Source: Kitasatospora cheerisanensis KCTC 2395
GTDB taxonomy: Bacteria; Actinomycetota; Actinomycetes; Streptomycetales; Streptomycetaceae
Length of the DNA stretch: 64,000 bases
Assembly (NCBI RefSeq): GCF_000696185.1
Contig: NZ_KK853997.1
Location: 6,066,002-6,130,001 of the forward strand
Reading direction: 5' to 3'
The notes under the pieces are model-generated. The model made no database searches. It saw nothing but the letters and a program-made list of their open reading frames with translations, and was not told where the DNA came from. Each line of letters begins with the position of its first letter. The first letter of the stretch is position 1. Positions 1 through 8,939 of the stretch are shown one piece after another. The position numbers and the translations under genes were made by a program.

Positions 1-727
1 CGAGGCGCCGGTGGAGCATGAGGGTGCCGTTGACCTGCTCGACCACCCACCGCTTCGGTTGCGGGACGAACCCCTTGCCCGCGTCGTCGGGGTTGCGCCG
101 GACCACCTCGACGGTGATGTCCTTCACCGCCCCGTGGATGATCACGGCGTCCTTGAAGCCCTGGTCGACCAGGGCCTTCTCCAGACGCATCCCGCACCGT
201 TCGGCCGCCTGGTCCAGCAGAGCGATGCCGGCCTCGTTGTCGTGTGCGCTCGCGGCCAGGACCACCACGCCGATGATCAGGCCCAGCACGTCGACGGCCA
301 GTCCCCGCTTCCTTCCGGGCGTCCTCTTGTTTGCGTCCAGCCCCGTGGTCTCCTTCGGCACGCCGGCCGCCGCGCGGACGGACTGAGTGTCGATGATCAC
401 CAGGGACGGGTCCTCTAATCGGCGGGCCCGCTCACGCACCTGGCAGCGCAGGATCTCCTGGATCCGCTGGTCAAGGCCGTCCTGGCGCCACAGGGTGAAG
501 TAGTAGAACACCGCCGACCAGGCAGGTAGGTCGTGCGGCAGGAGCCGCCACTGACAGCCCGTCCGGTTCTGGTACAGCAGGGCGTTCACGACCTCGCGCA
601 GGTCACAGGAGCCCGGGTCTCCGGTCGCCGATCGCGACACCCGCTCCTTCTTCCAGGCGGTGACCAGCGGCTCGATCAAGGCCCATTGCCCGTCGGACAA
701 GTCTGTTGAGTACGGCATCCGTTCCAT
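1..727 (-). CDS. IS5-family transposase, C-terminus beyond window
   Basis: DDE-type transposase read leftward and cut by the window edge, so about 242 N-terminal residues are visible. The start at 727 gives MERMPYSTDLSDGQWALIEP, an opening typical of Streptomyces IS5-group transposases; an in-frame ATG at 718 is an alternative. The DDE core begins at IIDTQSVRAA, followed by the basic TPGRKRGLAVD stretch and the second acidic segment LVDQGFKDAV. The visible frame is intact. The plus-strand open frames here are antisense shadows. The family is clear from these motifs; the exact IS name is not. Confidence 0.88.
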   Translation of the reverse strand, partial: MERMPYSTDLSDGQWALIEPLVTAWKKERVSRSATGDPGSCDLREVVNALLYQNRTGCQWRLLPHDLPAWSAVFYYFTLWRQDGLDQRIQEILRCQVRERARRLEDPSLVIIDTQSVRAAAGVPKETTGLDANKRTPGRKRGLAVDVLGLIIGVVVLAASAHDNEAGIALLDQAAERCGMRLEKALVDQGFKDAVIIHGAVKDITVEVVRRNPDDAGKGFVPQPKRWVVEQVNGTLMLHRRL

Positions 728-820
728 GCCCCGACCCCATCATGCACACGACACGCGAGTCGGCTCGAAAGCCTCCGTACCCACGAACGGGCGACACCAG
801 ATCATCCAGAAACGGACTTA
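1..820 (-). mobile_element. IS5-type insertion sequence (right end approximate)
   Basis: The transposase and its short upstream leader form the right part of an insertion sequence whose other end lies outside the window. The boundary is placed near 800-825 because the neighbouring nuclease-like reading frame stops making family sense there and such elements usually carry only 60-100 bases before the transposase start. The terminal inverted repeat could not be verified because the other end is missing. Confidence 0.5.
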
Positions 821-1988
821 ACGTCCTCTGAGTTCTCGACCTTCATGACCTCATGCAGGGAAAGTGCTTCGATCGGCCACTTGATCTCGAGGCACAGGCC
901 GCGACGCCTGCCCGGGTCCACGACGACCACGTCCAGATCCCGTCGGTCCTGACCACCGGGACCCGTTCCGCGACCAAGGTGCCGGGCGTCGTGCGTAGCC
1001 AGGCAGCCCATGCTGCTGCGCGCTCGCCTTGTTCCCTACCTATGCGACCGAATCCCCCAGAGGCATGGGCGGCCGAGCGAAGCATGATCGGGTCCACAGC
1101 CCTAGGCGTCACGAGGGGCGGGCAGACGATGAGGACATCGCCGTGTCGGATCAGCGGGGAGGTCCTGCACGAGCGCCCGGTCCGGTAAGTGAGCCTTTCC
1201 ACTACCAGAGCCCGGTGTGCCTTCGAGACGTTCGGGCACATCTCCGCGATGACGGCCATCAGCCGGGTGTAAGCCAGGTGGAAGAGCGTCGTCTCCAGCC
1301 GGGAGAGTCTGTGCGCTGTCTGCTCACACAGGGAGGCGATCCCCATGATCACAGCCAGGACGCTGATCATGTCGCCGGCGGTCATCCCTTCACCCAGGGG
1401 ACAGGAGTCAGGCACCTGTCCTTCGGGCACCGACTGCCGGTATGCCTCGATCGTCGTGGAGGCACGCTGGACGGCAGCGCGCAGGACCTCTGGTGGCGGG
1501 GTGGTCCGAGAGTCGACAGGCCGAGTGGAGATCCATCGGCGCTCCATCTCGGAAAGCTCCGGTAGCCGTGTGGGACGAGCGTCGCGTTCGAGGAACATGT
1601 CGGCTACTTCGGCCGATGCGTTCCAGCGGTGGCGCATCCGGAAGTTTCCCCTGGTCATCCGTACCTGATAGGCCCCGCTCCGCACGCCGGTCTCCACCAA
1701 GTCCAGCCGTTGGACTGCCGCCGCGGCAATGACGATCTCGGCTGCGTCCTTCTCCGAGCACGTGCCCGTGCCGAAGGGATAGTCGTGGTGCCAGACGACG
1801 AGCTGGGCGAGGACGCTTTCCCACGGCAGGTCCGTCATCATTCCTGCGCTGATCTCCATCGCGCGGAGTTTCGTCGCCGTCCGGAGAAGGTCGTAGATCC
1901 GCTCCGGTCCGGAGTTCCAGCCACGCAGTGAGCGGACCTGGTCACGAGCGCTGGCTATGGTGTCCAGCAGGTCCAGTTCGGGTTTCAC
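802..1988 (-). pseudogene. Third gene of DISARM-like operon: nuclease-like protein, frame-broken and IS-truncated
   Basis: Protein of about 395 residues whose helical N-terminal part I do not recognise. Its C-terminus reads DLDVVVVDPGRRR then CLEIKW, the spacing of a PD-(D/E)XK nuclease core (Asp, then Glu-x-Lys). The GTG at 1988 is preferred because GGAG sits 5 bases upstream and the frame above it overlaps drmB. The frame breaks near 943; one added G (ACCGAC to ACCGGAC) joins both parts. The end at 802 appears to run into the insertion sequence, so the true C-terminus is probably lost. It follows drmB by 100 bases. It lacks the HxK motifs of DrmC-type phospholipase D proteins. A DNA-cutting role is inference. 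Confidence 0.55.
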
Positions 1989-2088
1989 ACAGGCTCCACT
2001 TGTGGACGATCGGTGTTCGACAGGCCCTGCGGCGTCTGGCGGGGCCGCTGGTGGGGAAGGCAGAGCGCGGGCCCTCCCCACCGGGCAT

Positions 2089-3990
2089 TCACAGGGTGGG
2101 GTCCCAGTACCCGACTTTCGAGCCGTCCGGAGAACCGAAGAGGTGCCAGCGGGAGAGGTTCCGGTTCCAGGACTGACAGGCCGTCTCGGGGAGCTGGAGG
2201 CAACCGTGGTCCGCACCCTCGTTTGTGATCATGCAGTTGGGGTCGTACAGACAGGAGTCGTTGTCGACGGCCCGGCTAACGACCGCGTCGAGGTTCTGCT
2301 CAAGTACGGTCCGCATGGCACCGAGGCTGAACTCGCTTCCGCCGTTGGGATAGATGGCGAAGGCCAGGTCGTACGGGAACAGGTATTCGGACAGGCTGGT
2401 CTCGCTGTACCCACTGTCGACTGCCAGCGCCCGCAGGAGCTGATGTGACAGGGAGTGGAGCAGACCGAACAGCTCGTGGACGGGCAGGTCGGGATGCCCC
2501 GGTGCGGGGCGGGTCTCGTGTGAGAGGGCCTTGCCGTCGCTCGGACCGAGCTGGTGCACCAGCCACTGCCCGACGCCGCCGGCGTCGTCGAGGGTGCGTC
2601 GACTCACGAGCTCGTTGCGGACCAACCACCGGCTCACCCGTTCCCTGTCCACCGGGAAGAGCAGTGCCTCCGCCTGTGTGGGATGCGCGTAGAGCAGGGT
2701 TTTCTCAGGGGTGCCCCGTGAGGCGCGCCCCCGGTAGGGCACGAGATCCGCCTCCTCGGGGCTGAAACCCGTCCGGCTGTAGCCGATCGCGAGGTAGGTG
2801 ATCGGGAGATCGCTCACCAGACAGGTGTCCCGGCCGAGGCCGGCAGCCGCAAGGACCTCGGGGTAGCGCTCGTACAGGGCACGGCGCTCGGCGTTGCGTG
2901 CCTCCCGCTGGAGGCGGGGGACGCCTAGGCGCTCCAGGTTGAGGACTCGACGGTAGGTGTGCAGCTCGGCTGCGAGCCCGCGGGCGTCGTCGCTCTCGGT
3001 GTCGAGTCCGAGAGCCTTGCCCACCCGCTCCTTCAGGTGATCCACCTCGACGGGCATGAAGCGCGCCCGCAGCGCACGCGCCTGGTCGTGCAGACCGGCC
3101 TCCTCCATCACACGGATGCTCTCGACGACCTCGTCGGGGACATCCACCGTGTGCCCGTCCGTGAGTCGCCGGAACTCCTCCTCGGTGATCTCACCGAGCC
3201 ACCAGCCGAGCACGGAGGCCGTGTACAAGGGGTTGCTCTGACGGGTGGCCTCTTCGGTCGTCGTCACGTTCACGAGCGTCAGGCCTTGGCCGACATGCGC
3301 AGTCCCCGCCGTGTGGAGCAGGGGATGCATGAACTTGTCCGGGTAGCTGCACGAGGAGTTGCTGCAGCTCCACTGCACACCCAGCGGGAAGCCGCATGTC
3401 ATGCACTCCCACCGGAAGTCACGGAACCGACTCGCACGGTCGTCCAGTCGGAACCGGGTGTGTCCCCTCGGGCACTTGCTCGGCGGGTACATCGGTGACA
3501 TCTCGCCGCACCTGTGTGCGAACACGAACTGGAGCTGCCGGTTGCCGACGGCGTTGCCGCACGCGGGACAGGCCGGCGGCCAGTCATCCGTCCCCGGCCG
3601 GGGGTCACTGGCCGACCAGACGTGTCCGCACCTGCCGCTGGCGCAGCGCACCACCCGGGGCCAGATGCGGCAGAAGACCTTGCCGGGGACCACGACCTCG
3701 TAGTGGCGATCGGCGAGCCGGTCCTCGTCTCCGGGAAACTCGGGTGCCCGGTCGGAGCCGGCGGCGAACGCACGGCCGGCAGCCCGCCACCTGCGTACGA
3801 ACCGCATGGCCTCCTGGACTAGGTGTTCGCGGTCGAGCGAGGGGCCGTCGAACTCCTCGTCCCGTCCGAACTGCACCACTTGGGCGGTGTAGCCACCACG
3901 GTGGTCGAAGGTCTGACCGGGGCGGTACCGGTAGAGGACCTGGCCCCGGTCGCGGGCCATGTCGTCGTTCCTCGGGTTGAACGCCATCAC
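2089..3990 (-). CDS. drmB: DrmB-like DUF1998 protein of a DISARM-type defence operon
   Basis: A 633-residue protein with several Cys pairs in its first third (C116/C121, C141/C144, C161/C173, C196/C199, C209/C214), resembling stacked zinc ribbons. The DUF1998 region comes near the C-terminus (HELFGLLHSLSHQLL, then YLFPYDLAFAIYPNGG and the closing Cys-rich segment with SCLYDPNC). DUF1998 proteins partner superfamily 2 helicases; in DISARM, DrmB acts with DrmA against incoming phage DNA. The start at 3990 overlaps the helicase stop by 4 bases, so the two are translationally coupled. No catalytic site is evident, as expected for the family. Alternative: the MrfB-like partner of a repair helicase. 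Confidence 0.75.
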   Translation of the reverse strand: MMAFNPRNDDMARDRGQVLYRYRPGQTFDHRGGYTAQVVQFGRDEEFDGPSLDREHLVQEAMRFVRRWRAAGRAFAAGSDRAPEFPGDEDRLADRHYEVVVPGKVFCRIWPRVVRCASGRCGHVWSASDPRPGTDDWPPACPACGNAVGNRQLQFVFAHRCGEMSPMYPPSKCPRGHTRFRLDDRASRFRDFRWECMTCGFPLGVQWSCSNSSCSYPDKFMHPLLHTAGTAHVGQGLTLVNVTTTEEATRQSNPLYTASVLGWWLGEITEEEFRRLTDGHTVDVPDEVVESIRVMEEAGLHDQARALRARFMPVEVDHLKERVGKALGLDTESDDARGLAAELHTYRRVLNLERLGVPRLQREARNAERRALYERYPEVLAAAGLGRDTCLVSDLPITYLAIGYSRTGFSPEEADLVPYRGRASRGTPEKTLLYAHPTQAEALLFPVDRERVSRWLVRNELVSRRTLDDAGGVGQWLVHQLGPSDGKALSHETRPAPGHPDLPVHELFGLLHSLSHQLLRALAVDSGYSETSLSEYLFPYDLAFAIYPNGGSEFSLGAMRTVLEQNLDAVVSRAVDNDSCLYDPNCMITNEGADHGCLQLPETACQSWNRNLSRWHLFGSPDGSKVGYWDPTL

Positions 3991-6900
3991 GACCTCCTGC
4001 CGTCGGACACGATGTGGAACGGGATGCCCTCGGACACATCCCGGAGACTCGTCATGGGCCGGTACTCGAGGCCCAGGTAGTCGCCCGTTGCGCGGTATCC
4101 GCGGTTGTTCCCACCGGAGAGGCCGGCAGAGGCTCCGGCGGAGCGGAGGCTGGCGAGTGCATGCTCCACCATGTCCTCGAGATCACTGTGGAGCTCCTGC
4201 CCCTCCGGGCGCTCCGACTGGAAGACCGTGTGAAGTGCCTCCAGCAGTTTGGTGAGCTGGACGCCTTCGAGTCCTCCGACAGAAGGATCACGGAGCGCGG
4301 CCTGCATCTTCGAGAGGTCGTGCAGGTGCCCTGGTGCGTTACCCGCTTGCCACCAGTCGCGGTTGGCGATCTGGAGGAGGTGGCCCATCAGTATCCCGGG
4401 GAGGGTCCTGCGCACGGCGAACCGGCTCCAGCGGTTGATGGCCACGGGCTCGACCATGCGGTCCAGGTACTCGTGGAACTTGCCGTGGTACCGGTAGTGC
4501 GACCGGTCCCGTTCCCTCACAGGGTTGAAGAGCATGAACACGAGGCCGTGGTACGCACGGCCTACCCGCGACGACGCCTGGATGTACTCGGCCATGGACC
4601 TGGGCATCCCGTTGAACAGCATGAGGTTCAACCGGTCCACGTCGACCCCGTGGCTGACCATGCTCGTCGCGACGACCATGCCCGTGCTGCCGTTGGTGCT
4701 GCCCAGGTCGTCCAGGACGCCCCGCACCTCGTCCAGGCGTGTCTCGCCCTTCAGCTCGGCTACGCGGAGATCCGGGAACCCCTCCCTGCGCAGGGCCTCG
4801 TTGACCTGGGTGTCCAGCGAGCGCCGGATACGCCCGAAGTCCACGAGGGTGGTCGCGTACGTGAGACTTGTGCGGTACAGGTCTACGACTGTGCGGAGCT
4901 CCTCCTCCGGCCAGGCTTCGAGAGCCGGGGGGAGATCACGACGCTGGTCGAGCTTCCAGAGAGCGCGGTGCGCGGACGTCAGGATTCTGACCAGCGTCAT
5001 CTCCGCCGTACCCCGTGTCGGCATGACCCCGACGAAGCGACGCAGGGGAAGACTTCGGTCGAGACGCCAGTAGAAGCTCTCGTCGAGATTGGGCCCCGGA
5101 AGCGGTACCACCACCGACCGAAGGCCGAAGAGGTGCTCGCTCTGGCGGTCCTCGCCGCGGATGGTAGCGGTGGTCGCGACCACCTTCATCCGGACGCCGC
5201 GTCCGTCGGGGCGCTGCCTGGCTGTCAGTGTGCGCTGGACCTCCGCCAGAAGCCCCTCGTAGTGCCCCGAGAACGCGCCGAGTTCCTCGTTGACCATGTG
5301 GAGTTCATCGATGATCTCCAACGAGGGGGAGGGGTCGTAGAGGGGAGCCCCCAAGGCCTTGGGAGGCGACTTCGGATGCCCCGGGGCATGACGCTCGTGG
5401 CACTTGCCGCCCCGACCGAACCCGTGGGGGGTGCACCAGCAGTCGACGTCCCCGAAGAGCGCGCCGAACCGGTCCGACAGCCCGATGTTGGCGAGCTTGT
5501 CCAGAGTGCCGACCACGACGGTGGGGAGGTAGCGGTAGATCTCCGTGTCCACCACGACGATCGGGAGGACCTTGCCGCACCGTTCGTTGCCGCAGACGTG
5601 TTCCAGCCTGAGTCGCTGAGGGTCAGGCGGCGGGATCCGTACCGACCGTTCCCCGCAGTAGGGGCAGTCGTGCACGAGCCGGTACGCGTGCCGCTCCGCC
5701 TCGCTGGACCGAAGGCGGTCGAACGTATGGTCGGCCGTCAGTGAGTTGGGGGTGTTACCGCCGCCTGCGTAGAACCCGATGAAGAAGGGCCACCCAGGGT
5801 CGCCGCCGATCTTCCTGAACCTGTCGGCGTTCCGGTCCCGGACGGTGTCCGCGGCGGCGACGACGTCGAGCTGCCGCTGCGTCTGCTGCAGCGTCAGCAG
5901 CCTGAGAGGGAACCGGCACCAGGCCGAGACCCCGACCTTCTTCCCCCTGGCCCGGTCGTAGAACATGCACACCAGAACCAGTCCGAGGTACGCCTCGGTC
6001 TTGCCGCCTCCGGTCGGGTACCAGACGACGGTTGCGGCCTCGGTCGGGTCCACGCCCTGGTCATCACCCCAGAGTCCGGGGGAGAAGAGGTGCTGGGGGT
6101 GCTCCCGCCAGGCCAGGGCGCCGAGCTGGCTGACGATGGCCACGAGCTGGAACAGCCGCCATCCCCGGCTCGGCCGCTTCCGACGCTGGTTGAGCTCCAT
6201 CATGGACTCGTTCGCGAGCTGGAACGCGAGCAGCAGGCGCTCGTCCCGTCGCAACCACGCGATGCCGTCTCGGAATCGCGAGACCTCAAGCGCGGCGGCC
6301 CGGCGGTCGGCCTCCTTCCGGTCGGCCAGCCCGGGCCTGTCCTGGAGGTCCGCTGTGCTCCAGGCCGGCGCGTCCAGGTACGCCTCCATCTCGTTGGCGA
6401 GATCGTCGAGGACCGGTAGCGGATCGGCGGCGAGTGTCGCGTAACCCCATCGCTCGTCGGTCCGGGCCACGGCGCGGTGGGTGTCATGCTGCGGAACGGG
6501 CACGCTGCGCACGGCGACGAGCTGGCCGTCGTGCCAGCGTGACTCGACACCGCAGTTGTTCGAGTACGCCCCGAGTTCCCCGGAGTAGCGGTAGGCGTCG
6601 GCACCGAGGTCCATGGTGATCGGCAGCAGGCGGTCGCCCTCGACCTCCAGGCATGCTCGGAACAAGGCGTTGTCCCTGGCCTCGTCGCGGCGCGTACGGC
6701 CAGCGTTGCTGCCCCGGCCTTGGACCGTCACGACAGGGTCTGTGGCGAGGTTCTGCAGTGTGGCGGTGACACGGAGTCGGCCTGAAGCCACCGGCCTCGA
6801 CGTGACGACGACATGTGCGGCGGGGGACGGCACCACTGGGCTCCCGACCACCTCCTGAGCGAGCCACTGCTCGAAGGCCCTGTCGTCCACCATGGCGACG

Positions 6901-7442
6901 GGAGGGACCAGCCGCTCCCTGCGATCGTTGCCGACGCGGCGGTCGATCCTCGGGTCCCGAAGAGCCTGCTCGACGGCCTCCTCGAAGGCATGCCGGAACT
7001 CGTGCTCCATGGTCTGACGCAGTCCGGCCTCGTGCCCGAGAACGATCTCGACCGGTCCGACGGCCACTTCGAGCCGCTTGAACAACGGCGCCAAGCGGTA
7101 AGGTTCCTCGCGCTCACCAGCCCACTCCCGTTGCTGGGCTCGGGTCGGAAGGGCCGCGTAGTAGAACGACGCCCGTGCCTTGACCGTGATGGAACTGGCG
7201 TTTTCGGCCTCGAACTCAAACCCGAGGCTGTCCGGAGTGGTGCGCCCGTACCTCGGGGCGGCGCCGCCCGGCTCGACGGTGTGGGGGCCGAGGCTTTCCA
7301 TGAAGTAGCGCGCGCTAGGAGGTTCGCCCAGGCAGACGCCGCCTTGGGCCTCCCCGGTCGCGTCACTGACCACCGCGTTAACGAGATGTTCGACGAGTGC
7401 TGTCTGCTGGGCCACAGTCGGCTCGTACGGGGGAGAGGTCAC
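3987..7442 (-). CDS. drmA: DrmA-like superfamily 2 helicase
   Basis: Large SF2 helicase of 1151 residues. Walker A (WYPTGGGKTEAY) is near residue 475, the DExH box (IIDELHMV) near 707, motif III (ATTATIRG) follows, and motifs V/VI (TSMVSHGVDVDR, ASSRVGR) are near 930-960. The roughly 450-residue N-terminal part contains VCLGEPPSARYFM, like the opening of DrmA proteins. I chose GTG 7442 over the ATG at 7676 because GGAGG lies 5 bases before it and the upstream extension is low-complexity. It heads a three-gene operon. DISARM helicases are thought to translocate on phage DNA. No methyltransferase gene is in view, so the class is uncertain. Confidence 0.78.
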   Translation of the reverse strand: MTSPPYEPTVAQQTALVEHLVNAVVSDATGEAQGGVCLGEPPSARYFMESLGPHTVEPGGAAPRYGRTTPDSLGFEFEAENASSITVKARASFYYAALPTRAQQREWAGEREEPYRLAPLFKRLEVAVGPVEIVLGHEAGLRQTMEHEFRHAFEEAVEQALRDPRIDRRVGNDRRERLVPPVAMVDDRAFEQWLAQEVVGSPVVPSPAAHVVVTSRPVASGRLRVTATLQNLATDPVVTVQGRGSNAGRTRRDEARDNALFRACLEVEGDRLLPITMDLGADAYRYSGELGAYSNNCGVESRWHDGQLVAVRSVPVPQHDTHRAVARTDERWGYATLAADPLPVLDDLANEMEAYLDAPAWSTADLQDRPGLADRKEADRRAAALEVSRFRDGIAWLRRDERLLLAFQLANESMMELNQRRKRPSRGWRLFQLVAIVSQLGALAWREHPQHLFSPGLWGDDQGVDPTEAATVVWYPTGGGKTEAYLGLVLVCMFYDRARGKKVGVSAWCRFPLRLLTLQQTQRQLDVVAAADTVRDRNADRFRKIGGDPGWPFFIGFYAGGGNTPNSLTADHTFDRLRSSEAERHAYRLVHDCPYCGERSVRIPPPDPQRLRLEHVCGNERCGKVLPIVVVDTEIYRYLPTVVVGTLDKLANIGLSDRFGALFGDVDCWCTPHGFGRGGKCHERHAPGHPKSPPKALGAPLYDPSPSLEIIDELHMVNEELGAFSGHYEGLLAEVQRTLTARQRPDGRGVRMKVVATTATIRGEDRQSEHLFGLRSVVVPLPGPNLDESFYWRLDRSLPLRRFVGVMPTRGTAEMTLVRILTSAHRALWKLDQRRDLPPALEAWPEEELRTVVDLYRTSLTYATTLVDFGRIRRSLDTQVNEALRREGFPDLRVAELKGETRLDEVRGVLDDLGSTNGSTGMVVATSMVSHGVDVDRLNLMLFNGMPRSMAEYIQASSRVGRAYHGLVFMLFNPVRERDRSHYRYHGKFHEYLDRMVEPVAINRWSRFAVRRTLPGILMGHLLQIANRDWWQAGNAPGHLHDLSKMQAALRDPSVGGLEGVQLTKLLEALHTVFQSERPEGQELHSDLEDMVEHALASLRSAGASAGLSGGNNRGYRATGDYLGLEYRPMTSLRDVSEGIPFHIVSDGRRS

Positions 7443-7733
7443 AGCGTCCTCCCGCGGGCCCGAGCGTATGCCGACGGCAGCGGGGAAGGACTGCGGGACG
7501 ACGTGTTGCAACAGGTGCGGTCGCTTGCGAAAGAGCGACGCTGGAACCGATGCGGCTCCGAAGCGCGTGCCGGGGAAGGGGCGCATGCCCAGCCGGCCCG
7601 CAGGACAAGGGTGTCCACGGGAACTCCAAGGTCCGTGAGTCAGAAGCCGCCATGGCACGACGCCATAGCCGGACATCCTCTGCTTCTTCGAACCTGAGCA
7701 GCATGGGCTCAGGTGGTGCGAAGTCGCAAGCCG

Positions 7734-7844
7734 CTAACCCAAGTTGACCAAATCTGTCTCGAACAATTCGATCTCTTGCCTGAATCGATCACGCGCGCCG
7801 ATGAAGTCCTGCTCGGCGTGGTCGGCAGCCCCGTCCTCTTCCAC
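7734..7844 (-). CDS. Possible 36-residue small protein upstream of drmA
   Basis: A short GTG-started frame encoding an acidic, helical peptide ending ELFETDLVNLG. Its codon pattern is protein-like, but no clear ribosome site is present and the 5' end lies inside a strong hairpin. It could be the last part of a decayed gene. Function unknown. Confidence 0.25.
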   Translation of the reverse strand: MEEDGAADHAEQDFIGARDRFRQEIELFETDLVNLG

Positions 7845-7864
7845 CGTGAACGGGGCTGCCGACC
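7820..7864. repeat. 15-bp perfect inverted repeat with 15-bp spacer
   Basis: GGTCGGCAGCCCCGT at 7820-7834 is exactly complementary to 7850-7864. It can form a very stable hairpin, or serve as an operator, between the helicase and the transposon debris. There is no U-tract, so a classical terminator is not certain. The rest of the 7443-7980 interval shows no convincing gene apart from the small frame listed. Confidence 0.6.
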
Positions 7865-7979
7865 TCTGCTGCGGGAGCAGGCTACGAATAGTCCCGCCCT
7901 CGCCTGACCGGTTCGGTCTCCCGGTGAGCCTGCTCTGCTCGGCGGGCTGTCAGGCACCTTGAGACCGTCGCCACCTCTA

Positions 7980-8300
7980 CCGCTTGGCGGCCTGCCCAGG
8001 AGCCCACCTGGCGAGCAGCGCCTCCACCGGCAGCCCGGTGACAGGCGCCGGTTCCGCACCGATATTGAGCGCACGATTTTCGCGCTGGTCGCCAATCAGG
8101 CCATCGCTCCCGCCTCCAAGCTCGCCGCCGCCGACTGGGCCATCCATGGCCAGGTGATCCCCGGTCTGGACGCGCTCACCGAGCAGCACGCCACCGGGCC
8201 ATGGGCCTGCTCATCGGGGCCAACACCCAAGGCGCCGTGCAGGAAGCGGTGTTCTTCGCCGCTGCCCACATGGGCGGGTTGGAAGAAGCGATTCGGGGAC
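7980..8300 (+). pseudogene. IS1634-like transposase remnant
   Basis: Two reading frames carry consecutive pieces of an IS1634/IS4-type transposase: ERTIFALVANQAIAPASKLA in one, then GANTQGAVQEAVFFAA in the next, with one frame change near 8190. Only about 110 residues remain of a family usually over 500 long; the catalytic part is missing. It lies just inside the tRNA-derived attachment site, the usual place for such scars. Confidence 0.5.
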
Positions 8301-8406
8301 GTCCCGGGGACCACGCGGCGATCGCCACCGCCTCCGAGACGCCTTTCGGTGAACGAACAGCGCGGGCTGTCTACCGTCTGACGTGCAGCGATGGCCATCG
8401 CCGGGC

Positions 8407-8453
8407 GACTCGGGGTCAAGGGGGCGCAGGTTCAAATCCTGTCGTCCCGACCA
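8407..8453 (+). other. tRNA-Pro 3' fragment: attachment site of an integrated element
   Basis: The bases run from the anticodon loop (CTCGGGG, matching a CGG anticodon) through the 3' anticodon stem TCAAG, the T-arm GCAGGTTCAAATCCTGT and the acceptor strand CGTCCCG, to discriminator A and CCA. The 5' half is absent: no strand upstream pairs with TCAAG or CGTCCCG. A lone 3' tRNA half is the standard trace of tyrosine-integrase insertion into a tRNA gene. tRNA-Pro is a known target of actinomycete integrative elements such as pSAM2. Given its orientation, the element should extend left to an intact tRNA-Pro outside the window. Confidence 0.8.
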
Positions 8454-8469
8454 GCGTTTTCGCAGGTCG

Positions 8470-8503
8470 GAGGCCGTTTCCACCGAATGGTGGGGGCGGC
8501 CTC
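8470..8503. terminator. Hairpin after the tRNA fragment
   Basis: GAGGCCG at 8470-8476 pairs with CGGCCTC at 8497-8503, with an inner CCACC/GGTGG stem, followed by TTTCC. It probably ended transcription of the tRNA, or of the integrase gene from the other side. Confidence 0.55.
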
Positions 8504-8570
8504 TTTCCGTTGGTGGTCGTTGGGTGGTCGTAACTCTGGCCGTCGGTGTCTCCGGGCATCGGATGTCGTT

Positions 8571-8830
8571 CTATGTCGCTCGTCCGTATTGGGGTTGGGA
8601 GCCGGCGTCGACAGCTTGGTGGGCGGTTCGTGACGTGAGGTGGGCGTAGAGGGACACGATCGTGAGGCCGACGCCATCGCTGAGGGCGAGGGTGGCGCAG
8701 GTGGTGGAAGCTGCTGCGGGAGACGTCGGCCTGGCGGGCGAGGTTGGAAGTGGTTGAGGACGTACTCAGGGCGGAGCGGGCGACCGTCGGCATGGTGGAA
8801 GACGAGCGTGGCACCGGCCGGCCTGCGTGT
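8571..8830 (-). pseudogene. Tyrosine site-specific integrase remnant
   Basis: The minus strand carries pieces of a tyrosine recombinase C-terminus: LVFHHADGRPLRPEYVLNHF, then SFHHLRH (the HxxR box), then ATLALSDGVGLTIVS and a YAHLTSRTAHQAVDA tail ending at 8571. The frame changes after HHLRH, and the segment with the second His and the region before the catalytic Tyr appears deleted, so it is inactive. Its 3' end points at the tRNA fragment 120 bases away, as int genes of integrative elements usually do. Confidence 0.6.
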
Positions 8831-8939
8831 GGGCCTCCCGATGCCTTGCTGTGCGGTGCGGCGTCGAGCAAGGGGCTTGTGGAGTAGGGGTGAGATGGGA
8901 GCGGGAGGAGAAGCGGGCGGCCATACTGCCCCTCGCCCC

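Noticed and set aside
802..1988. DrmC (phospholipase D-type) as the third operon gene
   Set aside because: No HxK motifs in any frame; the C-terminus instead shows an Asp...Glu-x-Lys pattern.
8380..8453. A complete tRNA-Pro gene
   Set aside because: No 5' acceptor, D-arm or 5' anticodon strand can be found upstream of the 3' half.
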